Shown here: positions 6,338 through 13,419 of the stretch, one piece after another
Numbering within the stretch: the stretch's first letter is position 1
Layout of the letters: each line of letters opens with the position of its first letter
Origin: Nitrososphaerota archaeon
GTDB lineage: Archaea > Thermoproteota > Nitrososphaeria > Nitrososphaerales > Gagatemarchaeaceae
Reading direction: 5' to 3'
DNA length: 49,793 nt
Assembly (NCBI GenBank): GCA_028867035.1
Contig: JAGWHB010000005.1
Span: forward strand, 77,607 to 127,399
Program-made: the position numbers and the translations under genes
The notes under the pieces: generated by a model
Told to the model about the DNA's origin: nothing
Databases searched by the model: none
Seen by the model: only the letters and a program-made list of their open reading frames with translations

Positions 6338-8579
6338 GCTTTCCGCTCCTTCGCGCTTCGTAGGAGCGCATCAGCCCGTAGGCAGCGCAGGCCGGGTCGA
6401 AGGGCTCGAGGACAGACGAGCAGGTCTCCGCCAGCAGCCCGATGTAGCGCTCGGCGTCGTATTTTGATTCGTCTTCGACCATGTCGAGCGGGGTCGCCCT
6501 CTTCGAATCTTTCCCCCCGTAATCTGTGATTACGTACCGTATGCCTTCGCCGGCGTGGATCGTCGCGCCTTCCCCCACCAGCTGTTTCACGGCAGCGTGC
6601 TGCACCGTCATGGTGGTATACTCCTCGGGAGCCTTCGAAAGGTTCGTGGTGTAGGCCAGTTCGGAGGCGGGGACTTCGTGTCGCGCCAGGGCCTCGGCGT
6701 GCTTGAGGAATATCTCGACGCAGTCAGGGACCATGGTCTTCGCCTCCGCCACCGTGTCGGCTTTTGCCAGGACCTTCAGCATGTCCATCTGGCATCTGGC
6801 GAACGTGAGGGGCGTGTCGTGGCGCCGCGCCTCGATCCCCCTGACCTTCAGCTCGCCGGTCCGGTAGACCCCGAAGTATCTGTTGAGGACGGGGAGGGCT
6901 GGGTCTACCTTCGAGGGGAGGAAGGCCACCCACTTGTAGATGCCTTCGAACGACATGACGAAACCTGTCTCCTTCTCGATTTCTGCCTTCAGCTCGAGGT
7001 AGTCCCTCTTGTTGGCTCCATCCCTCTTGAGCCAGAGAGAGTCGACGATGCCGTGCAGGACCTCGAAGCCCCTCCGCTCGGCAATCCTCGCCGTGTCGAT
7101 TAGGACCTTCCTGTCCCAGGCGCAGACGGCTATGTGGGCGTCGATGCGGCCGAACTTCGCGTTCGAGTGGCCGAGATATCCAAAGCAGACCACCCCGATC
7201 CATTTGAGAGCAGCCTGTCTTTCGTCGTAGATCCTCCTGGCTGCGCCTATTGCGTTGTTCCTCAGCTCCTTGTACTTCAGCCTCTTTCCGACCACGATCT
7301 CCATCGACTTCGCGACCAGGCCCATTCTCTTTTCGCACACGTTCCAGCCTAGCTCTGGGACCCTATTCTTCGAATCGGGGCAACAGGAGCACCTGACCGT
7401 TTCTGCGGAGATGTTCTTCCTGAGCATTATACTAGGAAACAGCGCGGAGTAATCGAGCTCGCCGACGCTTTCGTGCACCCCGATTTTCGGCTCGAAAATG
7501 AATCCGCCCCGGTCTGCCAGCAGCAGTTCGTTCCTGTCCTTGAAGTGCTCCACAAGGGTGGGTTTCCAGGGGACGAGGAGTCCCATCCTCGAAGCGTGGT
7601 AGCACTGGAGGCTCGACAGCGCCTTGCCGATCGTCGCCCTGCTCGAGGTCTGCAGGGGCATCCTGCATATCCTGCTCAGCTCGAAGAGCCCTTCGAAGCC
7701 GGCCTCGGAATAGGCGAAGGATGTGTTGACGTCGATGTGTATCCGCCCGTAGAGCTTCATTGCCGAAGGCTTGTAGTGTATCTGCCCATAGCTGAAGTAG
7801 GAGGTGCCGGCCTTGGATGGGAGCTTCATGGTCGTGCGGTCCCTGTCCAGGGTCAGGGCCACCCCGTTGGCTTCGGCCCGCTTGATCAGGTAGGGGAGGA
7901 GGAAGGTGTCGCCGTCGCTGGTCAGGATGAAATCCGGGTCGGCTTCGCGGATCGCCTGCACGAGCCCGAGCAGCCTGTCGGCTTCGTTCTCCCCTCCGAT
8001 TGTGATTTTCCCGTTGTCGCTCTCGAGCGTCACGGACTCGAGCCTGTCGGTGGGGCGCGGGAGCTTCCCCTCCTTCGCCACCTCCACCTCGAGCTTGACC
8101 TTCCTCAGGTTCGGCATGTCGTACTCGTAGTCCCAGACGTCGTCCTCGAGCTTCCACTGCAGCCTGCCCTGCTTCTGTTCCACCTCGCAGAAGGCGAGGG
8201 GGAAGAGGTCGTGCTCGTAGAGGTAGCTCTGGGCAGGGGGGATGTCTGCGTTGTAGAGCCTGAACGTCCCGAAGGGGCCGAGGCGCTCTATCCTCCCAGC
8301 CACCTGCTGGGCCTTAGTGGCGTCCCTGAGCTTCGCTTCGATAACCTCCGACGTGGTCGCGTCTGTCACCCTTTCGCGCTTCTGGACGGGCCTGGTCCAT
8401 GCGAAGTCGCGGCGGAGCGTGTGGAGCGGGACGGCGAAGTCTGATTTGTTGTCCGTGCCTATGAATATCGATGGGGACCAGTCGTCGACCAGTCTCGCCG
8501 CCTCGCCGTTCTCCAGCTTCAGCCAGACGACCATTTCTCCGGGGTCGCCCGGATACAGGTCAAGTATCCAGCCGCGCAT
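6327..8579 (-). CDS. polB2: Divergent B-family DNA polymerase, PolB2 type
   Basis: A 750-residue B-family polymerase homologue. Motif A is intact (D376-Y-S-A-L-F-P-S383). Motif B is altered: K459 and FG 466-467 are present, but the usual Asn is Val463 and Tyr is Phe. Motif C, normally YGDTDS, reads H509-G-I-V-D-S514, so the first catalytic Asp is Ile and only D513 remains. The exonuclease domain has lost its acids: the ExoII region reads TFLLPYL, with Leu where Asp should be, and ExoI lacks D-x-E. C397/C399/C400/C415 may bind metal. The end has the KVRGIEARRHD thumb motif. This pattern fits archaeal PolB2, regarded as inactivated or as a translesion polymerase. The gene overlaps the upstream small-protein gene by 20 nt. 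Confidence 0.88.
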   Translation of the reverse strand: MRGWILDLYPGDPGEMVVWLKLENGEAARLVDDWSPSIFIGTDNKSDFAVPLHTLRRDFAWTRPVQKRERVTDATTSEVIEAKLRDATKAQQVAGRIERLGPFGTFRLYNADIPPAQSYLYEHDLFPLAFCEVEQKQGRLQWKLEDDVWDYEYDMPNLRKVKLEVEVAKEGKLPRPTDRLESVTLESDNGKITIGGENEADRLLGLVQAIREADPDFILTSDGDTFLLPYLIKRAEANGVALTLDRDRTTMKLPSKAGTSYFSYGQIHYKPSAMKLYGRIHIDVNTSFAYSEAGFEGLFELSRICRMPLQTSSRATIGKALSSLQCYHASRMGLLVPWKPTLVEHFKDRNELLLADRGGFIFEPKIGVHESVGELDYSALFPSIMLRKNISAETVRCSCCPDSKNRVPELGWNVCEKRMGLVAKSMEIVVGKRLKYKELRNNAIGAARRIYDERQAALKWIGVVCFGYLGHSNAKFGRIDAHIAVCAWDRKVLIDTARIAERRGFEVLHGIVDSLWLKRDGANKRDYLELKAEIEKETGFVMSFEGIYKWVAFLPSKVDPALPVLNRYFGVYRTGELKVRGIEARRHDTPLTFARCQMDMLKVLAKADTVAEAKTMVPDCVEIFLKHAEALARHEVPASELAYTTNLSKAPEEYTTMTVQHAAVKQLVGEGATIHAGEGIRYVITDYGGKDSKRATPLDMVEDESKYDAERYIGLLAETCSSVLEPFDPACAAYGLMRSYEARRSGKLTT

Positions 8580-8826
8580 CTTTCCCAGCCTTCAGCTTCT
8601 CTACCTCGCCGGCCAGCCAGGCTATCGTCTTGTGCTGTGCGAGCAGGAGGCTCGCGAAGAGGGCCTCTGTCGGGAACGGGGAGCTCTTGGTATGGATCGC
8701 TGGGAAGTACTCGTAGCAGAGCCTGAGCATCTCCCTGAAGAGCGCCCTGTCTTCGGGCCGGAGGGCGTCGGCGAAGCGCCGCCAGCTGTCGAGTTCCTCG
8801 ACCATCTCTCCGTCGGCGAGGGTCAT
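8560..8826 (-). CDS. Small helical protein B of the PolB2 operon (paralogue of upstream gene)
   Basis: An 88-residue mostly helical protein starting at the ATG 8826-8824, 2 nt after the stop of the preceding gene. Its core pattern W-R-x-F-x-x-A-L-x-x-x-D-R-x-x-F-x-E-M-L, followed by about 20 residues and an A-x-x-L-L-L-A-Q-H-K-T-I helix, is also found in the protein just upstream, so the two are paralogues from a tandem duplication. I recognise no named family. The last 20 nt overlap the start of polB2, which implies translational coupling and a shared role. A longer frame starting at 9039 is possible, but its first 71 residues are a shadow of the upstream gene. Confidence 0.72.
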   Translation of the reverse strand: MTLADGEMVEELDSWRRFADALRPEDRALFREMLRLCYEYFPAIHTKSSPFPTEALFASLLLAQHKTIAWLAGEVEKLKAGKDARLDT

Positions 8827-8828
8827 CG

Positions 8829-9092
8829 CTACGCCTCCCCGCGCCCGATCTCCGAGAGAGCCTCGACGGACCGCGCGAGCGTCGTGTAGTGGTGGAAGAT
8901 TATGGCCATCGCCATCCCCTCGAACTTCGACGGCCTGACCGCGGCGGAGGAAGCCGATGTGTAGAGCCTGGCTGAGCTGAGCATCTCGTCGAAGGCGGCT
9001 CTGTCCCTCCGGAGGAGGGCCTTTCTGAAAGGCCTCCACACGGCCGCCTCTTGTTCCTCGGCTATCCTGAACGATGGAATCGTGCGGCCCAT
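8829..9092 (-). CDS. Small helical protein A of the PolB2 operon
   Basis: An 87-residue predicted helical protein. The ATG (9092-9090) shares its A with the TGA stop of the RadA-like gene (TGATG), a typical re-initiation junction. The sequence W-R-P-F-R-K-A-L-L-R-R-D-R-A-A-F-D-E-M-L matches the downstream protein B at the same spacing, and both then have a Ser/Ala-rich stretch and a second hydrophobic helix (MAMAIIFHHYTTLA here). No catalytic or metal-binding residues are obvious. Position between the RadA-like protein and the polymerase suggests an adaptor or subunit in one complex. The function is unknown. Confidence 0.72.
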   Translation of the reverse strand: MGRTIPSFRIAEEQEAAVWRPFRKALLRRDRAAFDEMLSSARLYTSASSAAVRPSKFEGMAMAIIFHHYTTLARSVEALSEIGRGEA

Positions 9093-10060
9093 CAGCGGGG
9101 GACCTCCGCCCGCGCCGTCTTCAGCAGCTGGTTCAGCTTGAAGGTGGCTACCCCAGGGACCCTGTTCCTGTGCTTCAGGAGTTCGGCCCTGACGCCGTCC
9201 CCCTCGGACGACAGACGGACCGTGGCGTCGGCCCATGACGTGACCATGGCGTCGTACTTGTTGGGGGAAGCCAGGGTCGCGATGACGATGGCGTGCTCCT
9301 TCACCTTCTCTATCCCCTCCTGGACTGCGCCAAGGACGCGCCTCGCCTCCCTCTCATCGAGTTCGGGCTCGTTGAAGGTGCCGAGGACGTCGGAGATGAC
9401 CACGAGCCTGGTCCCGTAGTCCTCGACTGCGCGCACGAGGTGCTCTGAGATCAGGGCAGCAAGCTGGTAGAACGTGAAGACGCGGCAGGAAGCCACCCGC
9501 CTCATCGCCGAGGCGGGCTTGAGCCCCTTCTGTTTCGCGAACGAAGAGAAGAGGTAAGGGTCGGACCGGTTGCCCCCGTCTATGAAAAGGACGGCTGAGT
9601 TGAGGCCGCCTGCTTCCACCGGGAGCTGGGCCCTGAAGGCGGCCAGCTCGGCCACCACCGAAGATAGGGCTCCGCCGAGGACGATCAGCCGCCCTTTGGC
9701 GAAGGGCCTCAGAAGCGCGTCGAGCCGGGGGAAGCCGAGGGAGAAATGCAGAATCGAAGATGCCGGCTGGAAGATTACTTCGTCTTTCCGCGTCGGTGTG
9801 GAGGGCGCGAAGACGTCTGACCAGTCCTCTGGGATGGGCGCGAGCCTGCATTCGACGCTCCCTTCGAGGGGGAGGCCGCAGCCCATGCAGAGCCCGTTGG
9901 GGGAGCCGATGGCCTCGCTGGCAGGCCTCAGGTCGCGCCGGACCTTGATGACGCAGCTGCAGTTGGAGCAGTAGTAGACGAAGTGCTCCTTGCCGTCCCC
10001 CACCTGCTCGTAGAGGTAGTGCAATCCGGGCATTGTGCTGGCGTGGACCTTCGCGGGCAT
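9092..10060 (-). CDS. RadA/RecA-like protein with N-terminal zinc finger and degenerate Walker A
   Basis: A 322-residue protein. Residues 31-61 contain C-S-N-C and C-M-G-C pairs, a zinc-ribbon-like module. From about 105 on it follows the RadA/RecA core: 'LGFPRLDALL', a strand RLIVLGG, then a helix where the Walker A Lys-Thr should be but is ALSSVV instead. 'AVLFIDGGNRSDPYL' resembles the RadA IDTEGTF region. A Walker B-like RLVVISDV lies near 218. The end 'R-A-E-L-L-K-H-R-N-R-V-P-G-V-A-T-F-K-L' recalls the RadA C-terminal strands. ATP binding is therefore doubtful. First gene of a four-gene operon with PolB2; by analogy it may be an ImuA-like accessory factor, which is inference. Confidence 0.8.
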   Translation of the reverse strand: MPAKVHASTMPGLHYLYEQVGDGKEHFVYYCSNCSCVIKVRRDLRPASEAIGSPNGLCMGCGLPLEGSVECRLAPIPEDWSDVFAPSTPTRKDEVIFQPASSILHFSLGFPRLDALLRPFAKGRLIVLGGALSSVVAELAAFRAQLPVEAGGLNSAVLFIDGGNRSDPYLFSSFAKQKGLKPASAMRRVASCRVFTFYQLAALISEHLVRAVEDYGTRLVVISDVLGTFNEPELDEREARRVLGAVQEGIEKVKEHAIVIATLASPNKYDAMVTSWADATVRLSSEGDGVRAELLKHRNRVPGVATFKLNQLLKTARAEVPR

Positions 10061-10166
10061 TTAATGCGGGATGTGATGGCGACCGCGTTGGGCGAGAGAG
10101 GGGCGGGCGAAAGTGATGAGAAGCGGTTCAATGTTAAAAAGCGAAGTCTTGGGTCGCCGTGACGAC

Positions 10167-10251
10167 GCGGGGGTCGCCCAGCCTGGTCAACGGCGTGAGG
10201 CTCAGGACCTCATCCCTTAGGGGTTCGAGGGTTCGAATCCCTCCCCCCGCA
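10167..10251 (+). tRNA. tRNA-Leu(CAG)
   Basis: A class II tRNA with acceptor stem GCGGGGG/CCCCCGC and discriminator A. The anticodon stem-loop is TGAGG-CTCAGGA-CCTCA, giving anticodon CAG. It is followed by a long variable arm (TCCCTTAGGGG) and the T arm GAGGG-TTCGAAT-CCCTC. There is no intron and no encoded CCA. A TATA-like gttaaaaagc lies about 30 nt upstream. The gene lies between the start of the divergent PolB2 operon and the HAD phosphatase gene. Confidence 0.93.
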
Positions 10252-10344
10252 CTTGAGCCTAGGCGAAGAGCAGCAGTCACGAGGTTCAAGCACGTCCATG
10301 CAAATTTGGATGGTCAGTCCGACAAATTGGATAAATGCGGCCCG

Positions 10345-10746
10345 GTGAGTCGTGAAAGGGCATCTAAGTTGGAAGGGAAGCGGATTTTCATCATAGACAT
10401 TGACGGGACTGTTTGCGAGAATGTAAGGAATGAGGATGGGGTGGAAAGGATGAGGGATGCGAAGCCGTTCAACGATTCGATCGAAATGGTCAACAAACTA
10501 TACGGCAAGGGACACTACATCTGTTTCTTCACGGCACGGACCGAAGAGCACAAAGAAGCCACAGAGTCTTGGCTGAGGCAAAACGGGGTCAGGTATCATC
10601 AGGTTATCTTCAACAAACCGAGGAAGCTGGAGCCGTATTCTGGCTACCACTTCATCGATGATGCACATGTGCGAGCAACTACCTTCAGGGGGAAGTTCAC
10701 GGACTTCGTGAAAAAGACGGTCGTGATAGACGCCTTCGAAGATTGA
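10345..10746 (+). CDS. HAD-superfamily phosphatase-like protein
   Basis: A 133-residue compact HAD-fold protein if translation starts at GTG 10345; the frame is open further upstream into tRNA-Leu, which cannot be coding. Motif I is I-I-D-I-D-G-T-V, with both catalytic aspartates, motif II is F-F-T-A-R-T, and motif III-like acids are seen in H-F-I-D-D-A. The short insert-free layout resembles small HAD hydrolases associated with sugar-nucleotide and capsule genes, but no such genes are nearby. The substrate is unknown. GTG is a best guess; a TTG at about 10369, immediately before EGKRIF, is an alternative. Confidence 0.78.
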   Translation: MSRERASKLEGKRIFIIDIDGTVCENVRNEDGVERMRDAKPFNDSIEMVNKLYGKGHYICFFTARTEEHKEATESWLRQNGVRYHQVIFNKPRKLEPYSGYHFIDDAHVRATTFRGKFTDFVKKTVVIDAFED

Positions 10747-10807
10747 TGTCGTGTGATGGGCGACGAGTACTGCGAGTTCGTCGCCACCGAAATCTGATAG
10801 CCGAGAA

Positions 10808-11140
10808 TCATCTTTCAACCACCGGGGTTGACTCCAGGTCGTCGTCGTCCTCGAACTCGAGGGCCAGCTCTGGGTCTAATCCCATCTCAGCTAGCTCGCG
10901 GCGGGCCTCCCCAAGCGATATGTCCTTGAACAGACTGACGTCGTATAGGGTCCCGGTTCCTTCCCACCCCTTGCTCAGAAGCCGTGTGAGGGTATCTGCG
11001 GCTTCGCCGAGACTTTGGTTGAGCTCTTTCCCCTTTTCCCTTATCTTCATGATCATGGCCTCGCTCAACTCCCCTCCTTCGAACCCCTCGATTTCCCAGG
11101 CGGGCTTGCCGAACAGGAATATGCTGACTTCGACTGTCAT
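10808..11140 (-). CDS. Hypothetical acidic protein
   Basis: A 110-residue protein with no family that I recognise. It opens with a strand-like MTVEVSIFLFGKPAWEIEG, followed by helical segments (EAMIMKIREKGKELNQSLGE) and a very acidic end, EFEDDDDLE. No cysteines or membrane segments are seen. The ATG at 11140-11138 lies roughly 30 nt below a TATA-like gttaagtac, which supports its being expressed. It ends just after the convergent HAD gene and lies next to a run of other small proteins on the same strand. Confidence 0.65.
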   Translation of the reverse strand: MTVEVSIFLFGKPAWEIEGFEGGELSEAMIMKIREKGKELNQSLGEAADTLTRLLSKGWEGTGTLYDVSLFKDISLGEARRELAEMGLDPELALEFEDDDDLESTPVVER

Positions 11141-11191
11141 ACCATGTTTAGTGTGTCAAGAGTACTTAACGCCCAATGTCGCGGATGGACG

Positions 11192-11344
11192 CTAGCCCGC
11201 GAATGGGCTCGGGGTGTTGTCGACTTCCCTTATCTCATCAGGTCTGACAGTGCGGTTGCAGACTTCGCAGTAGACCGGCCTGCTCCCTGAAACCAAGAGC
11301 TGTGAGCTGCACACCTTGTGGACGAATATGGTCTCGGGGGCCAC
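11192..11344 (-). CDS. Small cysteine-containing protein (50 aa)
   Basis: A 50-residue reading frame starting at GTG 11344-11342. It reads VAPETIFVHKVCSSQ, then a strand, then R-P-V-Y-C-E-V-C-N-R, ending NTPSPFAG. The C-E-V-C pair with C12 could form part of a metal site, although only three cysteines plus His9 are available. A TATA-like cttttatcc is centred about 27 nt upstream of the GTG, as expected for a leaderless archaeal gene. No family is recognised; treptoplasmic domains are absent and the protein should be cytoplasmic. Confidence 0.55.
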   Translation of the reverse strand: MAPETIFVHKVCSSQLLVSGSRPVYCEVCNRTVRPDEIREVDNTPSPFAG

Positions 11345-11396
11345 AGGGTGAAAATCGTGTCCTAGGATAAAAGACTGCTTGGAGATTCTTACAGAA

Positions 11397-11783
11397 TCAG
11401 GGTGCCTTTGAGGCGGCTGGCTGGGGCGCAGGCGGGCTGGGCGCGACCACAGCCACGGGAGCGGGAGGCTTGGGGAGCGGCTGCCCGGTAATCGCAGAGA
11501 GTGCGACCCTGCCTGGTTCGGTGATGCGATATCTGGCTGGGTTCCCGAAGAAATCGACCTTGAATTCGATGAAACCCAGGGAGGTCAGCTGCCGTATCAC
11601 CCACAGGGTGGGCCATTCGGAGGTTTCGTTGATGGCTTCGGCGAGCTCAGCGTTGCTCATCCCTTCCTTGCTCTTGGCTATGGCCGTCATGGCGGGCAGC
11701 AGGTGCGGGGACGACGCCACCTTCCTCAGCGTCCGTCTCTGACCCTTCGGGTCCGTCGGCCAGACCCAGAGGCCCTTTGGCAT
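11397..11783 (-). CDS. Winged-helix DNA-binding protein with Pro/Ala-rich tail
   Basis: A 128-residue protein. Residues about 20-90 look like a winged helix: helices 'LRKVASSPHLLPAMTAI' and 'SNAELAEAINETSEW', a recognition helix 'PTLWVIRQLTSLGFI', and a wing 'FKVDFFGNPARYRITEPG'. The last 30 residues are a low-complexity Pro/Ala tail (QPLPKPPAPVAVVAPSPPAP). It is probably a small transcription regulator of the MarR/ArsR-like type; target genes cannot be deduced. It stands alone on the minus strand, with a divergent coiled-coil gene upstream. Confidence 0.7.
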   Translation of the reverse strand: MPKGLWVWPTDPKGQRRTLRKVASSPHLLPAMTAIAKSKEGMSNAELAEAINETSEWPTLWVIRQLTSLGFIEFKVDFFGNPARYRITEPGRVALSAITGQPLPKPPAPVAVVAPSPPAPQPAASKAP

Positions 11784-11910
11784 GAACTAGGCCGATCGGG
11801 GTCGATTGATAAATCCTGTGCGGCTGCGATTTAATCCCGTTAACTTGGTTATCAATTGTTTTTAGTTCTGTCAGAGAAGTAAACCCCCGCACCCTGTAAC
11901 ATCGGCAACC

Positions 11911-12177
11911 ATGGAAGTGGTAACCGAATACGCTGACCAGAGGACAGAGCTCGAGGAGAAGATCAGGTCGCTCGAGGCCGATAAGGCCTCTCTCCTTTCC
12001 GACGTCGCGTCCCTGAAGGAAAAGATAGCCACATTCGAGCTGGAGAAGTCTGCCAACGCCCTCGAAAGCGAGGTGCAGGCCCTCCGGACGGAGAAGGCTG
12101 TGCTGGAAGAGAAAGCCGCAACGTACGAAGCCGAAGCGGGCTACAATCTTCCGCCTGTTGGGACCGAAGGAATCTAG
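11911..12177 (+). CDS. Small coiled-coil protein
   Basis: An 88-residue protein that is almost entirely a predicted coiled coil. Heptad-spaced leucines and charged residues run from residue 10 to 75 (RTELEEKIRSLEADKASLL and similar), followed by a short tail GYNLPPVGTEGI. No family is recognised. It ends 2 nt before the end of a convergent gene that also encodes a long coiled coil, so the two may be partners. An ATG at 11911 is used. The long AT-rich stretch upstream (11830-11880) probably holds its promoter, but no single TATA box stands out. Confidence 0.6.
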   Translation: MEVVTEYADQRTELEEKIRSLEADKASLLSDVASLKEKIATFELEKSANALESEVQALRTEKAVLEEKAATYEAEAGYNLPPVGTEGI

Positions 12178-12179
12178 GC

Positions 12180-12605
12180 CTAACGAAGCCTGGAAGCCTT
12201 CTGCTCGAGTTCGCCCTTTTCTTTTCTGAGATATCCGACGAACTCTTCAAGCTCGGCTAGCTTCGCCTGCAGACGTTTCACCTCGTTCTCTTTCGCGGTC
12301 CGGTCCATGGCATCCTCCATCTCGCGTTGCTGTTGGGCCATCCCCTGGACCTTGGCGCCCAGGTCTTCGTTCCCCTTCTTCACAGAGCTCAGCTCATCCT
12401 GAATCGCCTTCAGTTGTTCCTCTGCGACTATAAGGTACCTCTGCTTGCTGATTACAGTCGGGAACTTCGTCCCACACTTCGCGCACGTGTACATCCCGAC
12501 CCGCCTTTCTGTCATGCCACGTTCACCTTTAACTGGCTCGACAATCACATTGAAGGTCCTCGTCGGGATAGATTCCTTATTCCCGCATTTCGGGCAGTTT
12601 GGCAA
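12180..12605 (-). CDS. Zinc-ribbon plus coiled-coil protein
   Basis: A 141-residue protein if started at TTG 12605-12603. It begins with a zinc ribbon: C-P-K-C-G near the N-terminus and C-A-K-C-G about 40 residues later. A long coiled coil then runs to the end (EEQLKAIQDELSSVKK onward). The TTG start lies about 27 nt below a TATA-like ctttaac, whereas the longer ATG frame (from 12713) would run into the upstream UPF0147 gene and add residues with no structure. Zinc ribbon plus coiled coil suggests a nucleic-acid- or protein-binding scaffold. The function is unknown. Confidence 0.65.
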   Translation of the reverse strand: MPNCPKCGNKESIPTRTFNVIVEPVKGERGMTERRVGMYTCAKCGTKFPTVISKQRYLIVAEEQLKAIQDELSSVKKGNEDLGAKVQGMAQQQREMEDAMDRTAKENEVKRLQAKLAELEEFVGYLRKEKGELEQKASRLR

Positions 12606-12670
12606 TCGCCTCCGCGGCGCTTGAGAACGTGTTAAAGCTTTGCCCGAACTGAGGTGGAAAGTCGTGGGCC

Positions 12671-12955
12671 CTACGATTCTCTGATCGATTCCAACTCTGA
12701 GACGGCCGACCACAGGGTCACCCTCGCGAATGAAGGCATGTTAGGATCTTGGGCCACGTCGTCCAAGAGACTGATTGCGTTGGCCGCCCTCACCGACACG
12801 GTCTGTTTGGCGTCCTGCAGCATGAGCACCGAGTCCTTGACGATCTTGCGGATGTTGCGCGGGGTGATGTTGGAGTCCGAAATCTGCTGAAGGCTCGCCA
12901 GGGCCTTCGCGAGCTTCGCATCGTTCTCCTGCTGCTTCTTCAGTTTGGCGCTCAT
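12671..12955 (-). CDS. UPF0147 family protein
   Basis: A 94-residue all-helical protein matching the archaeal UPF0147 family. It has an N-terminal K/E-rich segment, then 'S-N-I-T-P-R-N-I-R-K-I-V-K-D-S' and 'V-S-V-R-A-A-N-A-I-S-L-L-D-D-V-A-Q-D-P-N-M-P', which are the conserved core of the family. The family is widespread in archaea and has no established function. The ATG is at 12955-12953. It lies upstream of the zinc-ribbon/coiled-coil gene on the same strand and diverges from the SSSCA1-like gene. Confidence 0.88.
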   Translation of the reverse strand: MSAKLKKQQENDAKLAKALASLQQISDSNITPRNIRKIVKDSVLMLQDAKQTVSVRAANAISLLDDVAQDPNMPSFARVTLWSAVSELESIRES

Positions 12956-13053
12956 GGGATGATCCTTGGGTTCGAACGGTGCTTCGATATGGTGGGATTA
13001 AGTGCTTTTCGAAGCGGGCCGGCTTTAATATCGGCGTGACGGCGGGCGCCGCA

Positions 13054-13386
13054 TTGAGCGCCTCCAAGGACAGGATGAAGCTGGCAGCGGAGCTCGTGAG
13101 CAGAGGGGCGACCATGCTGGCGGACCCGTGCCCCCAGGACGGAGGGATACAGGTGAGATATCGCGGAAAGGTCTACTGCATCACCCACGACGACCTGTCG
13201 ATGATAACCAAAGCTGCGACCGTATCGTACGATTCCGTGGTGGCGCAGATGAGGGAAGTGCTCCTGGCCAGGCTGAACGAAACCACTGCGGCCCTGGGGA
13301 CCGAAAAGGACGCTTCGAAACAGGAACAACTGGTCTCGCTGGCGGCGAAGTACTTCGAACTCCTGCAGAAGCTCCCGCAGAAGTAG
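13054..13386 (+). CDS. Sjogren/scleroderma autoantigen 1-like zinc protein (PF06677-like)
   Basis: A 110-residue protein. The 'L-A-A-E-L-V-S-R-G-A-T-M-L-A-D-P-C-P' helix followed by 'G-K-V-Y-C' is the signature of the SSSCA1/autoantigen p27 family, in which two CxxC pairs bind zinc. Here each second cysteine is replaced (C-P-Q-D-G, Y-C-I-T-H), so zinc binding may be weak or use His. The C-terminal half is helical (EKDASKQEQLVSLAAKYFEL). TTG 13054 is chosen because a TATA-like ctttaata lies about 25 nt upstream; an ATG at 12979 would start upstream of that box. Confidence 0.72.
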   Translation: MSASKDRMKLAAELVSRGATMLADPCPQDGGIQVRYRGKVYCITHDDLSMITKAATVSYDSVVAQMREVLLARLNETTAALGTEKDASKQEQLVSLAAKYFELLQKLPQK

Positions 13387-13419
13387 CGCTTAAATCAGAA
13401 CCCCGGTCGTTTCGAGTCC

